Below, in pieces: positions 38,137 to 47,122 of a stretch of DNA of 64,000 nucleotides (the first letter of the stretch is position 1; each line of letters begins with the position of its first letter). The stretch spans positions 1 through 64,000 of the forward strand of contig NZ_JACJON010000057.1 in assembly GCF_014695585.1 (NCBI RefSeq), read 5' to 3'. The translations under genes were made by a program, and so were the position numbers. This DNA is from Microcoleus sp. FACHB-831 (lineage in GTDB: Bacteria; Cyanobacteriota; Cyanobacteriia; Cyanobacteriales; FACHB-T130). The notes under the pieces are model-generated. The model saw only the letters and a program-made list of their open reading frames with translations, searched no databases and had not been told where the DNA came from.

Positions 38137-40674
38137 TTAAACGGCTTCCCCATAAAAGGGGTCTGTTCCTTGCTCCTGCTCAACAAACTCTTGAACGCGG
38201 CTGCGATACTCTCGCATGTTTCCATCCACCCAATCGCGGTCGTTGCTATTAGCGAAAATATGCACGAGAGGTTCTCCAGCATCGGGTAATATAAGCACCC
38301 AACTATCATCGTGGTGGTTGCAAATCTTTACTCCATCGACCAGCTCCAGATTTTCAGGAGGATGGGTTTCCACCAGATGGCGCATTAGGGCACCCTTCGC
38401 AGTCCAAGGACAGCGCACCGTATAGCTTTTATGGAAAACGCGGGGTAACTCAGCGCGAATTTGACCGAGCGATCGCTCCTGAAGCGCCAGCATCTCAATC
38501 AGCTTTGCAATACAGAACATCCCATCAAACCCCGGATGCAGTTGCGGGAAAATAAAGCCCATTTCACCGCTACCGCCCAACACCACATTAGGATTAGCCT
38601 GAGACGCCTCCATCAAAGCCGTTGGATTCGCCTTAGTGCGAATCACCTTCCCATCATGGCGTCGGGCAATCTGCTCTATAGCACTCGACGCATGGACGGG
38701 CACAACAACAGAGCTTCTAGGATTAGCCCTTAAAATCATACTTACCATCAAGCTCGTCAACAGCTCACCCCGAATCGGCATCCCAGATTCATCGACTAAA
38801 ATCATCTGTTCCCCATTTGCCGACACCTGAACGCCAAAATTAGCCTTCAAAGCCTCAACCACATGACCAAGCTGATTGAGCAACGCCTCCCGCTCGTTTC
38901 CAGACAGAGCCGATTGATTCAAGCTGGCATTTAGCACGACCGCATCAGAGCCAAACTTAGCCAGTAGTTGCGGCAAAACTGCACCGCTAACAGCATAAAC
39001 ATAGTCGATCACCACCTTCGAGCCGCTGTAGCGAATTGCCTCAACGTTCAAAAGCTTTTCAAAAGCAGTGCTGTAGATATCAATCACCTGGCTGGGGTAA
39101 GCCATATTACCGATTTCATCGATTTGTGCCCGTCGCAAGTCTTCCTTGAAATAAGCCCCCTCAATTTTTTTCTCTTGAGATTTCGAGATATTGATGCCTT
39201 GGCGATCGAAAAATTCAATCAAAATGTGATCGGGTCTGTCTGGATGCACCCTTACATGAATACCACCAACAACCGCCAAAGTATGAGAGACCGTGCGAGC
39301 AACAGGTATTGCTGTTGCTTCGAGGTTCTGGATATTAACGCCAACCGACATTAAACCAGCAATCAAAGAGCGACTCACCATGCGCGAAATACTGCGCTGA
39401 TCGCGAGATACCATTACCTGGGAACCAGGTTTCAACGTCGAACCGTAAGCGGCTCCCAACTTAACCGCAAATTCTGGCGTGATGTCAATATTCGCCAATC
39501 CGCTAACACCACGCTGTCCAAACAGATTGCGATGAGCCGTATGACCCCAGATTAAGTTGATGTTTAACGTTGCACCTGATTCAATTTGTTTGCTTGGCCA
39601 AACGCGCACGCTGGTATTAATTTGGGCTTCTTCGCCCACAGTGGAAAGAGAACCCACCACAGCCGCTTCCAAGACATGAGCGCGACGGTCTATTCTTGTC
39701 CCCCGACCGATAACGCACGCACGCAGACTTGCTTCCTCGCCAATAATTGCTCCGTTCCAGACAATGGGACGCTTCAGGTTAGCATCAGAGCCGACTGTTA
39801 CATTGTCACCAATTACAGTTCCTGCATCAATCTTGACCCTCGGCCCAATGCGGCAGTTGCTACCAATCATGCATGGCGCTTCAATCTTAGCTGTAGAGTC
39901 AATATAAGTGTTCTGGCCAATCCACAGTCCGGGGGACTGCTCTTTATAGGCAAAGTCCAGTTTAACTTTTTGCAGCAGACCATCATATTGGGCGTCGCGG
40001 TAAGCATCTAGGTGGCCGACATCGCACCAGTAGCCTTTGGCGATATAGCCGTACATTGGCTCATCGTTTTCCAACAGCAAGGGGAACAAATCTTTGGAGA
40101 AATCACATTCCTGATTTGCTGGCAGATAGTGCAATACTTCCGGTTCTAGGATGTATGTCCCGGTGTTGACCGTATCTGAAAAAATCTCGCTTGTAGAAGG
40201 TTTTTCTAAAAAGCGACTAATTCTATGTTTTTCATCAGTAATAACTACGCCAAATTCAATTGGATTTGGAACCTGGGTTAAAATCAACGTCGCTTTTGAT
40301 TGATGTTTTTTATGAAATTTAATTGCCTCGGTTAGGTCGAAATCGGTGATACTATCGCCGCTAATGACTAAAAATGTGTCATCAAGTAATTCGGCAATAT
40401 TTTTGACACAGCCAGCCGTGCCAAGAGGCTGGTCTTCCTCTACGGCATAAGTAATTTGGACTCCAAAATCGCTGCCGTCTTGAAAATAGTCTCGCATCAC
40501 ATCTGGGAGATAGTGCAGGGTAGCAATAATCTCAGTAATATGATGCCGTTTTAGTAAGTTGATAATATGTTCGGCAATGGGCTGATTCAGGACGGGTACC
40601 ATCGGTTTGGGGAGATCGCAGGTCAGCGGACGAAGCCGCGTTCCAGATCCGCCAGCCATTAGTACTGCTCGCAT
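38137..40674 (-). CDS. Sugar nucleotidyltransferase / phosphomannomutase-like fusion
   Basis: An 845-residue fusion typical of cyanobacteria. Residues about 1-235 are a nucleotidyltransferase with [16 protein letters not shown] and LPKPMVPV at the active site, as in mannose-1-phosphate guanylyltransferase. About 250-370 are hexapeptide (left-handed beta-helix) repeats. From about 380 to the end the chain follows the phosphoglucomutase/phosphomannomutase fold, but the catalytic phosphoserine loop TASHNP is replaced ([11 protein letters not shown]), so mutase activity is doubtful. It is likely to make GDP-mannose or a related sugar nucleotide for surface glycans. Confidence 0.88.
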   Translation of the reverse strand: MRAVLMAGGSGTRLRPLTCDLPKPMVPVLNQPIAEHIINLLKRHHITEIIATLHYLPDVMRDYFQDGSDFGVQITYAVEEDQPLGTAGCVKNIAELLDDTFLVISGDSITDFDLTEAIKFHKKHQSKATLILTQVPNPIEFGVVITDEKHRISRFLEKPSTSEIFSDTVNTGTYILEPEVLHYLPANQECDFSKDLFPLLLENDEPMYGYIAKGYWCDVGHLDAYRDAQYDGLLQKVKLDFAYKEQSPGLWIGQNTYIDSTAKIEAPCMIGSNCRIGPRVKIDAGTVIGDNVTVGSDANLKRPIVWNGAIIGEEASLRACVIGRGTRIDRRAHVLEAAVVGSLSTVGEEAQINTSVRVWPSKQIESGATLNINLIWGHTAHRNLFGQRGVSGLANIDITPEFAVKLGAAYGSTLKPGSQVMVSRDQRSISRMVSRSLIAGLMSVGVNIQNLEATAIPVARTVSHTLAVVGGIHVRVHPDRPDHILIEFFDRQGINISKSQEKKIEGAYFKEDLRRAQIDEIGNMAYPSQVIDIYSTAFEKLLNVEAIRYSGSKVVIDYVYAVSGAVLPQLLAKFGSDAVVLNASLNQSALSGNEREALLNQLGHVVEALKANFGVQVSANGEQMILVDESGMPIRGELLTSLMVSMILRANPRSSVVVPVHASSAIEQIARRHDGKVIRTKANPTALMEASQANPNVVLGGSGEMGFIFPQLHPGFDGMFCIAKLIEMLALQERSLGQIRAELPRVFHKSYTVRCPWTAKGALMRHLVETHPPENLELVDGVKICNHHDDSWVLILPDAGEPLVHIFANSNDRDWVDGNMREYRSRVQEFVEQEQGTDPFYGEAV

Positions 40675-41142
40675 AAGTCCTCCTGGTTATTTGCACTTTT
40701 CACGGCATCATCTCTTATAGTTAGCGTTCCACTTGCCTTTCTTTTAGTGTCCTACGGCCTTGGATTTTAGGGTATCCTCGCCTATAGGATAGAACAACAG
40801 TCTGTTGTTCTTTAGCTGGGGGCGCGTTTACCATGTCATGCGGGCATAAATTTTGTCTGCTAAAACCTAGTCGTACCTTTTTAGGCAAAGAACCTAACCG
40901 CTTTTTGTCTCGCCTAAACCCATGGCCCTAGACAATGGAATTGGGATTTATGACTCCTGTCAATCCTACTTTGCCCTGTGGCTGGAAGCAATTCGGTAGA
41001 CGCAGCTACACTTAAGTATGAGGCTGTTGCTCTCTATCCACTGAAATTGCTGCCAATCAATTGGCGCTTGTGTGGCTTGCTGAAATTTACATTTTCTTGC
41101 TTTGGAACTAAACTTGGTCGGTTGTAATAAAGGGTTGATCAA
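40675..41142. other. Divergent intergenic region with several hairpins (468 bases)
   Basis: Between the sugar-nucleotide gene and a small plus-strand gene. It contains the 21-base palindrome at 40791-40811. Further right are AGCAATT/AATTGCT (40987-40993 with 41045-41051) and GCCAAT/ATTGGC, which would fold the last 150 bases into a structured leader. A GGTAGACGC string near 40994 resembles a tRNA D-arm, but no complete tRNA is present. Confidence 0.45.
40791..40811. promoter_or_regulatory. Perfect palindrome, possible operator
   Basis: AGAACAACAG and CTGTTGTTCT are perfect 10-base arms around one T, about 120 bases upstream of the sugar-nucleotide gene. A perfect palindrome in a divergent promoter region suits a dimeric repressor; it could also be a simple hairpin. 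Confidence 0.4.
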
Positions 41143-41325
41143 ATGGGTACGTTAATCGCCTTTTTGTTGCTGGGGGGTTATGGATATGGTGCTTGGAGGT
41201 TCTGGAAGGGGTTTCGGCGGACGAATTTTAGTCAGGGTAGACTGATGTTGGCGCTGTTGTGGCCCGCTTTGGTGATAAGTAATAAAGCTTATCGTCAGAA
41301 CTTTAGAAAAGCGCTAAAGGGTTAG
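41143..41325 (+). CDS. Small single-pass membrane protein
   Basis: A 60-residue protein with a hydrophobic N-terminus (LIAFLLLGGYGYGAWRFW), a basic middle, a second hydrophobic stretch (LMLALLWPALVI) and a basic tail. AAAGGG lies upstream of the ATG. I recall similar short proteins in cyanobacteria without known function. The cobK frame begins just after its stop. Confidence 0.6.
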   Translation: MGTLIAFLLLGGYGYGAWRFWKGFRRTNFSQGRLMLALLWPALVISNKAYRQNFRKALKG

Positions 41326-41413
41326 AGGTAAGGCTGAAGTAACAATTAAAAAGGCAAAGGAAAGAGATAAAGTACGGCTGTGGCTGATTGGTGGTACTCA
41401 CGAGAGTGCTAGG

Positions 41414-42169
41414 TTGGCGATCGCTCTTGCTGCTGTTAATATCCCCTGTACGGTTACGGTAACGACATCGGCGGCGCGATCGCTCTATCCACCTTCTCCC
41501 ATATTACGAGTCTGGGTAGGTTATTTGTCTGCCGTTACCCTTGACTCGTTTTTGCACGAAGAGGGAATTGTGGCAATTTTAGACGCCTCGCATCCTTATG
41601 CGGTGGAGATTTCTAAGCTAGCGATCGCTTCTTCAATTGAGCAAAATATTCCTTATCTGCGCTACGAACGCCCAGCACTAACAGAATTGCCACAGGCTGA
41701 AATGTCTGTACCGCAAGTAATTTCACTAGACAGTTTCGATACTCTTATTACTGGAAACTATCTCCAAGGACAGCGAGTGCTGCTGACCCTGGGTTATAGA
41801 ACGTTACCCTTATTTAGTTCTTTGCAAGACAAATCTACTTTATTTGCCCGCATTCTCCCCTCCCTCACAGCTTTAGAAGCAGCTTTGGCGTCTGGGTTTA
41901 CACCAGACAGGCTGATTGCTATGCGTCCTCCCGTCTCAGCAGAATTGGAAAAAGCGCTGTGGCGTCAGTGGAAAATTTCCCTCGTAGTGACTAAAGCCTC
42001 TGGAAGCGCTGGGGGAGAAGACGTGAAGCGGATAGTTGCAGCTGAGTTAGGTGTCAAGTTGGTGGCGATCGCCCGCCCAGAAGTTGACTACCCGCAACAA
42101 ACCAGCGATTTATCAGTTGCACTGGAGTTTTGCCGCTTTCATATTTCGTCAGGGTTTCCACCTAGCTGA
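41414..42169 (+). CDS. cobK: Precorrin-6A / cobalt-precorrin-6A reductase, start uncertain
   Basis: A member of the CobK/CbiJ family, which reduces precorrin-6A in cobalamin (B12) synthesis. Motifs include LDASHPYAVEIS, LPYLRYERP-like NIPYLRYERP, QRVLLTLGYRTL and the late TKASGSAGGEDVKRI. The only standard start is TTG at 41414, but in-frame codons upstream (41372-41413) encode VRLWLIGGTHESARL, the NADPH-binding start of the family. That region has no ATG, GTG or TTG; an ATT at 41345, after GAGGTAAGG, is the best candidate. The 3' end overlaps the convergent Uma2 gene by 31 bases. Confidence 0.82.
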   Translation: MAIALAAVNIPCTVTVTTSAARSLYPPSPILRVWVGYLSAVTLDSFLHEEGIVAILDASHPYAVEISKLAIASSIEQNIPYLRYERPALTELPQAEMSVPQVISLDSFDTLITGNYLQGQRVLLTLGYRTLPLFSSLQDKSTLFARILPSLTALEAALASGFTPDRLIAMRPPVSAELEKALWRQWKISLVVTKASGSAGGEDVKRIVAAELGVKLVAIARPEVDYPQQTSDLSVALEFCRFHISSGFPPS

Positions 42170-42891
42170 CGCACCAACTCAGCTAGTCTTTCAGCGCGTT
42201 GACGTTCTTGTTCAGCGCGTTGACGTTCTTGTTCTGTCCGCTCTTCAGAGAATAGCAGCATTTGCCCGTCGGCATTCCACCACCGCAGCCAGCAGCCAGT
42301 TTTGCCTTCATGGGTTCCCTGCCATTGACCCAGGAATAAGTCTAAGCCAGGAATCCAATAACGTCCAGCGCTATCTGGCGATCGCCGCTGATAACGCCCA
42401 TCAACGAGAGCATAGACCTCTAAGTGACCTGTTTTTGGTTGAAAGATAACGTAAACGGGAACTTTGATGACTTGCTCGTAAAAATACCATTTGCCGATGC
42501 GCTGTTCAAACTCGACGGAATACTCTTCCCCATATGTGGACGAGAGAAATTCCATCACCACTTGGGGGATCGTGCCTTCTGTGTGGGGAGTATAGCTGCG
42601 GCGGGGTTCAGGACTTTGCCAGGGTTGTACGGGACGCACGAACATCCAATCTGGGGCTTTGCAGGTGATGCGGTCGTCGATCGCAGCACATAGGGCAAAG
42701 TTAGAGACTATTAAAGCATCTTGTAATAGCTCTGGAAATGCAATTAGCAATAATTGGCGCAGTGCTGCTGCTAGTAGAGGCTGGTCTTCATTTTCCACAG
42801 GGTCATCTGGTAAAACAAAATCATCAGGTAAGAGAGGCCAAGTAATTGTCGGCTGGGGGGCTGGGGTTGTGGCGATCGCAGACATAGACAA
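42139..42891 (-). CDS. Uma2 family endonuclease-like protein with C-terminal coiled coil
   Basis: A 250-residue Uma2/DUF820 protein. The core shows APDWMFVRPVQPW, PQVVMEFLSSTYGEEYS and YFYEQVIKVPVYVIFQP, matching the family's acidic motifs. The last 50 residues are Glu/Arg/Gln-rich heptads (ERQRAEQERQRAERL) from a short DNA repeat, a tail often seen in this family and probably a coiled coil. It overlaps the cobK end. No partner protein is visible. Confidence 0.85.
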   Translation of the reverse strand: MSMSAIATTPAPQPTITWPLLPDDFVLPDDPVENEDQPLLAAALRQLLLIAFPELLQDALIVSNFALCAAIDDRITCKAPDWMFVRPVQPWQSPEPRRSYTPHTEGTIPQVVMEFLSSTYGEEYSVEFEQRIGKWYFYEQVIKVPVYVIFQPKTGHLEVYALVDGRYQRRSPDSAGRYWIPGLDLFLGQWQGTHEGKTGCWLRWWNADGQMLLFSEERTEQERQRAEQERQRAERLAELVRQLGGNPDEI

Positions 42892-42915
42892 CCTCTTAAC
42901 GATGTGAGATTTTAG

Positions 42916-42949
42916 ATTTTAGATTTTGGATTAATCCAAAATCTAAAAT
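42916..42949 (-). terminator. 34-base perfect palindrome between the YciI and Uma2 genes
   Basis: The left arm ATTTTAGATTTTGGATT (42916-42932) pairs perfectly with the right arm AATCCAAAATCTAAAAT (42933-42949). It lies 4 bases past the YciI stop and 25 before the Uma2 start, so it likely ends the YciI transcript. The AAAATCTAAAAT motif recurs in other intergenic gaps here (near 37316 and 63085). Confidence 0.65.
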
Positions 42950-42952
42950 TCT

Positions 42953-43222
42953 TTAGAAAGCTTGTATCCACTCACGGACATCGTACTCAGTCCAGACACC
43001 GTTTTGCCAGTAGGGATCTGCTTCAATTAGCCCGCGAACGGTGGCTTCATCTTCGGCTTCATAGATGCCAAAGACTTTAGTTAAATCCTTAGTGGGGCCA
43101 ATTGTAATTAGGACACCCGATTCTTTTTGTTTGGCAAGTACATCGAGATGAGCTTGTCGGTGGGGTGCGCGTTTTTCTAGAACATCCTCACAGTAACTTC
43201 CCCACATCACGTATTTAGTCAT
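42953..43222 (-). CDS. YciI family protein
   Basis: An 89-residue ferredoxin-like-fold protein. YVMWGSYCEDVLEKRAPHRQAHLDVL contains the conserved RxxHRxxH region with the His-Asp pair, and GSYCE to VRGLIEADPYWQNGVW follows the YciI pattern. Some relatives have weak dehydrochlorinase-like activity; the role here is unknown. Confidence 0.88.
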   Translation of the reverse strand: MTKYVMWGSYCEDVLEKRAPHRQAHLDVLAKQKESGVLITIGPTKDLTKVFGIYEAEDEATVRGLIEADPYWQNGVWTEYDVREWIQAF

Positions 43223-43331
43223 ATTATTTGCGCTGAGATAAACGATTGCTTCTAGGGTTTAAGTTATCATAGTTAAAGCCAATATTTGTCCGGCGATCGC
43301 ATTTTTTCTTCAAACAATACAGGATACAACC

Positions 43332-43901
43332 ATGCTGTTAGATGTTCGCCTTTTGACAGTTAAAGACTATCATCGTATGACGGAAGCTGGTATTTTTGAT
43401 CCAGATGAACGAGTTGAATTACTTGCAGGGCAGATTATAAAGATGGCAGCTAAAGGAACAGCGCATGAATCGGCAATTACGCGCACGGAAAGGTTGCTGA
43501 GGAACCTTTTAGGAGAGCAGATTTTGCTTCGTCTACAGTCTCCTATCCAGTTAGACGATTACTCGGAACCAGAACCGGATATTTCCGTTGTCGTGCCAGA
43601 TCCGCTATATTACGAAGACCACCATCCTACTAGGGATGAAGTTTATCTAATTATTGAGGTAGCAGATACAAGTCTGAGTCGCGACTTAGAATTTAAAGCG
43701 GGAATTTACGCTCAATCGGGAATCTCCGATTATTGGGTGTTAGATGTTAATAACCGTAAATTGCACGTATTTAGAGAACCGAGTCAAGATGGTTATCAAA
43801 GACAAATGATTCTTTCAGAAAATGCAAGTGTTTCCCTCTTGGCGTTTCCTGATGTGACTGTTGTTGTTAAAGAGATGTTGCGAAGTGCGATCGCTCCTTA
43901 G
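43332..43901 (+). CDS. Uma2 family endonuclease-like protein
   Basis: A 189-residue compact Uma2 protein. FDPDERVELLAGQI, EPEPDISVVVPD and VYLIIEVADTSLSRDLEFKAGIYAQSG are the family's acidic metal-binding motifs, followed by ISDYWVLDVNNRKLHVFREP. It is the most canonical of the three copies in the window, with full catalytic acidic residues and the lysine in LEFKAG. Confidence 0.9.
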   Translation: MLLDVRLLTVKDYHRMTEAGIFDPDERVELLAGQIIKMAAKGTAHESAITRTERLLRNLLGEQILLRLQSPIQLDDYSEPEPDISVVVPDPLYYEDHHPTRDEVYLIIEVADTSLSRDLEFKAGIYAQSGISDYWVLDVNNRKLHVFREPSQDGYQRQMILSENASVSLLAFPDVTVVVKEMLRSAIAP

Positions 43902-44008
43902 ATTTTGCTTAATCTATTATTGTATTTTTGAATTTATAAAAAAGATAATAAATAATAAAATGAAGTCAAGGAGCGATCGCGCTTCGTGAAACATATTGCT
44001 GCTGGTAT

Positions 44009-46471
44009 TTAGGGATTTAAAGCATTATTTTTTAGGTTATCAATTTCAGCAATAGGCAACAACAATGTATCTTCTATTTCCTGCCGCACTTCAGGCGATA
44101 CGTTAGAAGCACTATTCAGACAATCGACAAGCAATTTATTAGCATCGTAATATTGCTCTAGCCGTTCCATTTGCGCCTCGCTAAACCCCCAATCGCGACC
44201 GATATTGCGATACTCCCTCATCACATATCTTAACTCCTCAGTCCAAGCAGGGCCGTTAGCCTCCCACCAGGCTCTATATCCTTGTGTATCTTTAATCAGT
44301 TCAGGTAGTTGGTCTTTAAGTGTTTGTTGAAGTTTTTGGAGCCATCGCTTGAGTTCAGGATCTAGGGCATATTGACTAGCAAATGTACCACCAAGGGCAT
44401 GGTCACGCGCCAAGTTAAGATCCAAAAGAAGGGCACAGTCAAGAGCAAGGCCAGTAGCACATTTATTTTTAAAATCATTGCAGAATTCATTAGTTAGGTC
44501 GCTGTTTAATGCATGAGCAAGGGTAGTGCTAAGGATTGTGGGCATAACATTACGGCGGTCAAGAGCAAAAGCAAAATAAAAAGCTCTAACGGCGGCTGGT
44601 TTGAAGCGAACCTCGACTGAAAGGGATTTTTGTTTAACCCAGACTAGGAATTTCTGCAATTGCTCATCAACACGCACAATCGCATCAACTTCTTGCTTCA
44701 TCAACCGTAGTAATTCATCAGCAGGCTTCAGCATACCAGCCGCCAGCAAAAATACTTCGCTCCAACGTGGTTCAGCGATATATTTGACCAGATTTTGCCA
44801 ATTATAACTATCAACAAAGTTTTTTGCAGTGAAATACTCTTGAAACGTTAGATGTGAAAAAGAGTAAATTTCCCGCGATCGCTCTACTAATAACCCATGT
44901 TGCGCCTCAACTGATTTCAGCACAGCCTTACTATTTCGTTTCAAAGCTTTTGGTTCAGTTTGAGCATCTGGTAAAGTGCGGAGATAGTCAGCGATAATTT
45001 TGTGTATTGTGTCTTGTTCAAAGAAGTAATCGCCCCGTTCAAACATAATAAATGCCACCTGAATCAGCATTTGTTTCTTGTCTTCCAAAGACAAATTGCG
45101 ATAAGCTTCATCCCGCTGAATGCCCCTAGACTCATCCCACCTTTCGAGCAGAATATCTAGTCCTTGTTCATACAGCTTGGCGCGGTTCGAGGGAAATTCA
45201 GACTTTTCTTGAAAAAATAAGCAAGCCAGATTTAGCAATATGGGCGTTACAGCCAGTTCTCGGATTTGCTCATTTTCTGGCAGATGCAAATTTTCAACAA
45301 ACTGATTAGCCTTAGCTTCTCCCTGCTCATTTGAATTCCTGCCAACCTCTACAAACCATTTTTTAGCAAATGCTTCGATTTGCTCATAGTTAAAATCTGC
45401 TACCTCGACATTATCGAAGTTCAAACTATCCCGCTGATTGGCAAGCTGGGCGGCAATTCGACAAGTGATAACAAACTGGTTTTTAAAATATTTACTAGAA
45501 AAAGTGCAAACTTCTGTCAGCACTTCATCACCAACATCCGCTTTAACTTCATCCAATCCATCCAGCAAAATAAAAAATCTACCTTCATAGAGCAAGTTTT
45601 CAACTTGCTGATGTGAAATATCGCAGATGGTCAATTCTTGGCTGATATAGTTCAATAACCTGAAATCACCTATACGCTTTCTAGCGAAAGCCTTTAATTC
45701 TATAAAAATCGGTATGCGATCGCCTTGAAATTCGCCTTGATTACACTGAATTGCTAAAAACTTCAAAAAAGTGGTTTTACCCGCTCCTGGTTTGCCCAGC
45801 ACCATCAGCTTAGAATACCTTGTTACTGCTTCTAGACCTGGTACTTGTGGCTCACGGACTTTGCCCAAGCCCAAGCGATCAAAATTATCTGTAGCTGGGT
45901 TGAAGCTTTGAAAGTCAGAAATATCTAATTGTCTAGTGCTGGGTAGCTTTTCCAGAACGTTGACATGAATATAAATGTCGTCTATTCCAACCCGCGAGTC
46001 AACATCCAAAATGCGTAAACGTCCGCACTGTTCTTGGATTTTGTCGTGGCGATAGGGATGCGATCGCACTCTTCGCACTAACTCATCTATATCATTCTCT
46101 GGAGAGTCCGCGATCGCCTCTTCACGTTCTACTAAATTAGTAGTTTCCAACCTGGTCTCTTCTGCACTTCCTATCTCTTCTACGTGCCTTTTATCCGTGA
46201 CAATAGAAGAACATCCACCTAATAACTCAGGCTTGTAATTGGCAAATAATACGAGTAAGTCTTGCCGTTTTGAGCGGCGTTCGTCTGCAAAATCATTTGT
46301 CAGGCCAAATTCCTTGCATATTTTTTCAAGATGTTTTCTGACAGTTGCAGGCGTGATGTGCAGAGATTGCGCGATCGCTTCATCTGTCTCGTTAGCCAGA
46401 AATCTTAGCAATACCTCTTCCCGCCTCTTAGTCAAACGATTAAATATTGCTTTGAAATGTTGTTGATTCAT
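44009..46471 (-). CDS. HTH-NACHT STAND NTPase
   Basis: An 820-residue signal-transduction ATPase counted from the ATG at 46471; a GTG at 46525 would add 18 residues. Residues about 5-80 form a LuxR-like HTH (TKRREEVLLRFLANETDEAIAQ, then ITPATVRKHLEKI). The NACHT domain spans about 215-390, with Walker A GKPGAGKTT, Walker B FFILLDGLDEV and a sensor arginine in FVITCR. The rest is helical, ending with a conserved block of the kind seen after cyanobacterial NACHT domains. Bacterial NACHT proteins can act in antiphage defence or in regulation. It is divergent from a Bro-N gene with about 100 bases between them. Confidence 0.84.
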   Translation of the reverse strand: MNQQHFKAIFNRLTKRREEVLLRFLANETDEAIAQSLHITPATVRKHLEKICKEFGLTNDFADERRSKRQDLLVLFANYKPELLGGCSSIVTDKRHVEEIGSAEETRLETTNLVEREEAIADSPENDIDELVRRVRSHPYRHDKIQEQCGRLRILDVDSRVGIDDIYIHVNVLEKLPSTRQLDISDFQSFNPATDNFDRLGLGKVREPQVPGLEAVTRYSKLMVLGKPGAGKTTFLKFLAIQCNQGEFQGDRIPIFIELKAFARKRIGDFRLLNYISQELTICDISHQQVENLLYEGRFFILLDGLDEVKADVGDEVLTEVCTFSSKYFKNQFVITCRIAAQLANQRDSLNFDNVEVADFNYEQIEAFAKKWFVEVGRNSNEQGEAKANQFVENLHLPENEQIRELAVTPILLNLACLFFQEKSEFPSNRAKLYEQGLDILLERWDESRGIQRDEAYRNLSLEDKKQMLIQVAFIMFERGDYFFEQDTIHKIIADYLRTLPDAQTEPKALKRNSKAVLKSVEAQHGLLVERSREIYSFSHLTFQEYFTAKNFVDSYNWQNLVKYIAEPRWSEVFLLAAGMLKPADELLRLMKQEVDAIVRVDEQLQKFLVWVKQKSLSVEVRFKPAAVRAFYFAFALDRRNVMPTILSTTLAHALNSDLTNEFCNDFKNKCATGLALDCALLLDLNLARDHALGGTFASQYALDPELKRWLQKLQQTLKDQLPELIKDTQGYRAWWEANGPAWTEELRYVMREYRNIGRDWGFSEAQMERLEQYYDANKLLVDCLNSASNVSPEVRQEIEDTLLLPIAEIDNLKNNALNP

Positions 46472-46572
46472 ACTTCTGGGCACTTCACAACGCAGAGTAC
46501 ACATCTGTGTACTCTCTCTATTCACAAAGACTCACAGCATGAGTAGTGGGTGTGTACTAGGCTAGCGCAAAT

Positions 46573-46977
46573 ATGAAACTACACCAACAAGCTATAAAGG
46601 ATGCAAAGCCAACTATGAATAATCACATCACATCCACCATTGAAGTGTTAGACTCTGGCTGCGCGGAGTTAGATTTTCAAGGTCATTGCTTACGCTATAC
46701 AGGAACGGCAGAAAATTTAAAGTTCGTTGCTGAAGACGTGCTTTTAGCACTTGGTCTAAATAAAGCTGTCTTGAATCAAATTCCCGAAGAGTTTAAGGAT
46801 TTGGTCTGTACTTGTGTAGACAGAAAAGGCCAGCTACTTATTTGGAAAGAATTAGTCCAGACAGTAAACCAGGACGGGCTTGATTATCTCATTAGCCGTA
46901 CTAGCAAACCAACCGCACTTGAGTTTCAGAAGTGGTTGTACAAAGAAGCACTTCCCTTCCTCCGCAAGATAGCTTGA
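46573..46977 (+). CDS. Bro-N domain protein
   Basis: A 134-residue protein with a Bro-N/antirepressor-like fold: LKFVAEDVLLALGLNKAVLNQIP, then LLIWKELVQTVNQDGLDYLI and SRTSKPTALEFQKWLYKEALPFLRKI. The last block is the hallmark RxxKPxAxxFxxWv..vLPxIRK pattern. Bro-N domains are abundant in phages and viruses. There is no second domain, unlike many phage antirepressors. It could start at 46615 instead. Divergent placement next to the HTH-NACHT gene suggests regulation of, or by, that gene. Confidence 0.78.
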   Translation: MKLHQQAIKDAKPTMNNHITSTIEVLDSGCAELDFQGHCLRYTGTAENLKFVAEDVLLALGLNKAVLNQIPEEFKDLVCTCVDRKGQLLIWKELVQTVNQDGLDYLISRTSKPTALEFQKWLYKEALPFLRKIA

Positions 46978-47060
46978 GTTTGCACAGTTATCCACCTGCA
47001 AATTAAGGATACGGTTGGGGAATAAAAAGTAGCGATCGCCCTCCCCCTAATCTCAACAAA

Positions 47061-47084
47061 AAAGCCCGCCTGCGCGGGCTTCTT
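47061..47084. terminator. Terminator between the Bro-N gene and pheT
   Basis: AAGCCCGC (47062-47069) and GCGGGCTT (47074-47081) around CTGC, followed by TCTTTT on the plus strand and by TTTTTGTTG on the minus strand. It can serve both convergent genes. Confidence 0.82.
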
Positions 47085-47122
47085 TTGTATAGCCGCACCC
47101 TTTATGGTGTCGGCATAAACAT

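Noticed and set aside
40987-41030. tRNA-Leu-like D-arm string
   Set aside because: No acceptor stem, T-arm or CCA-like end could be paired, so it is not called a tRNA gene.
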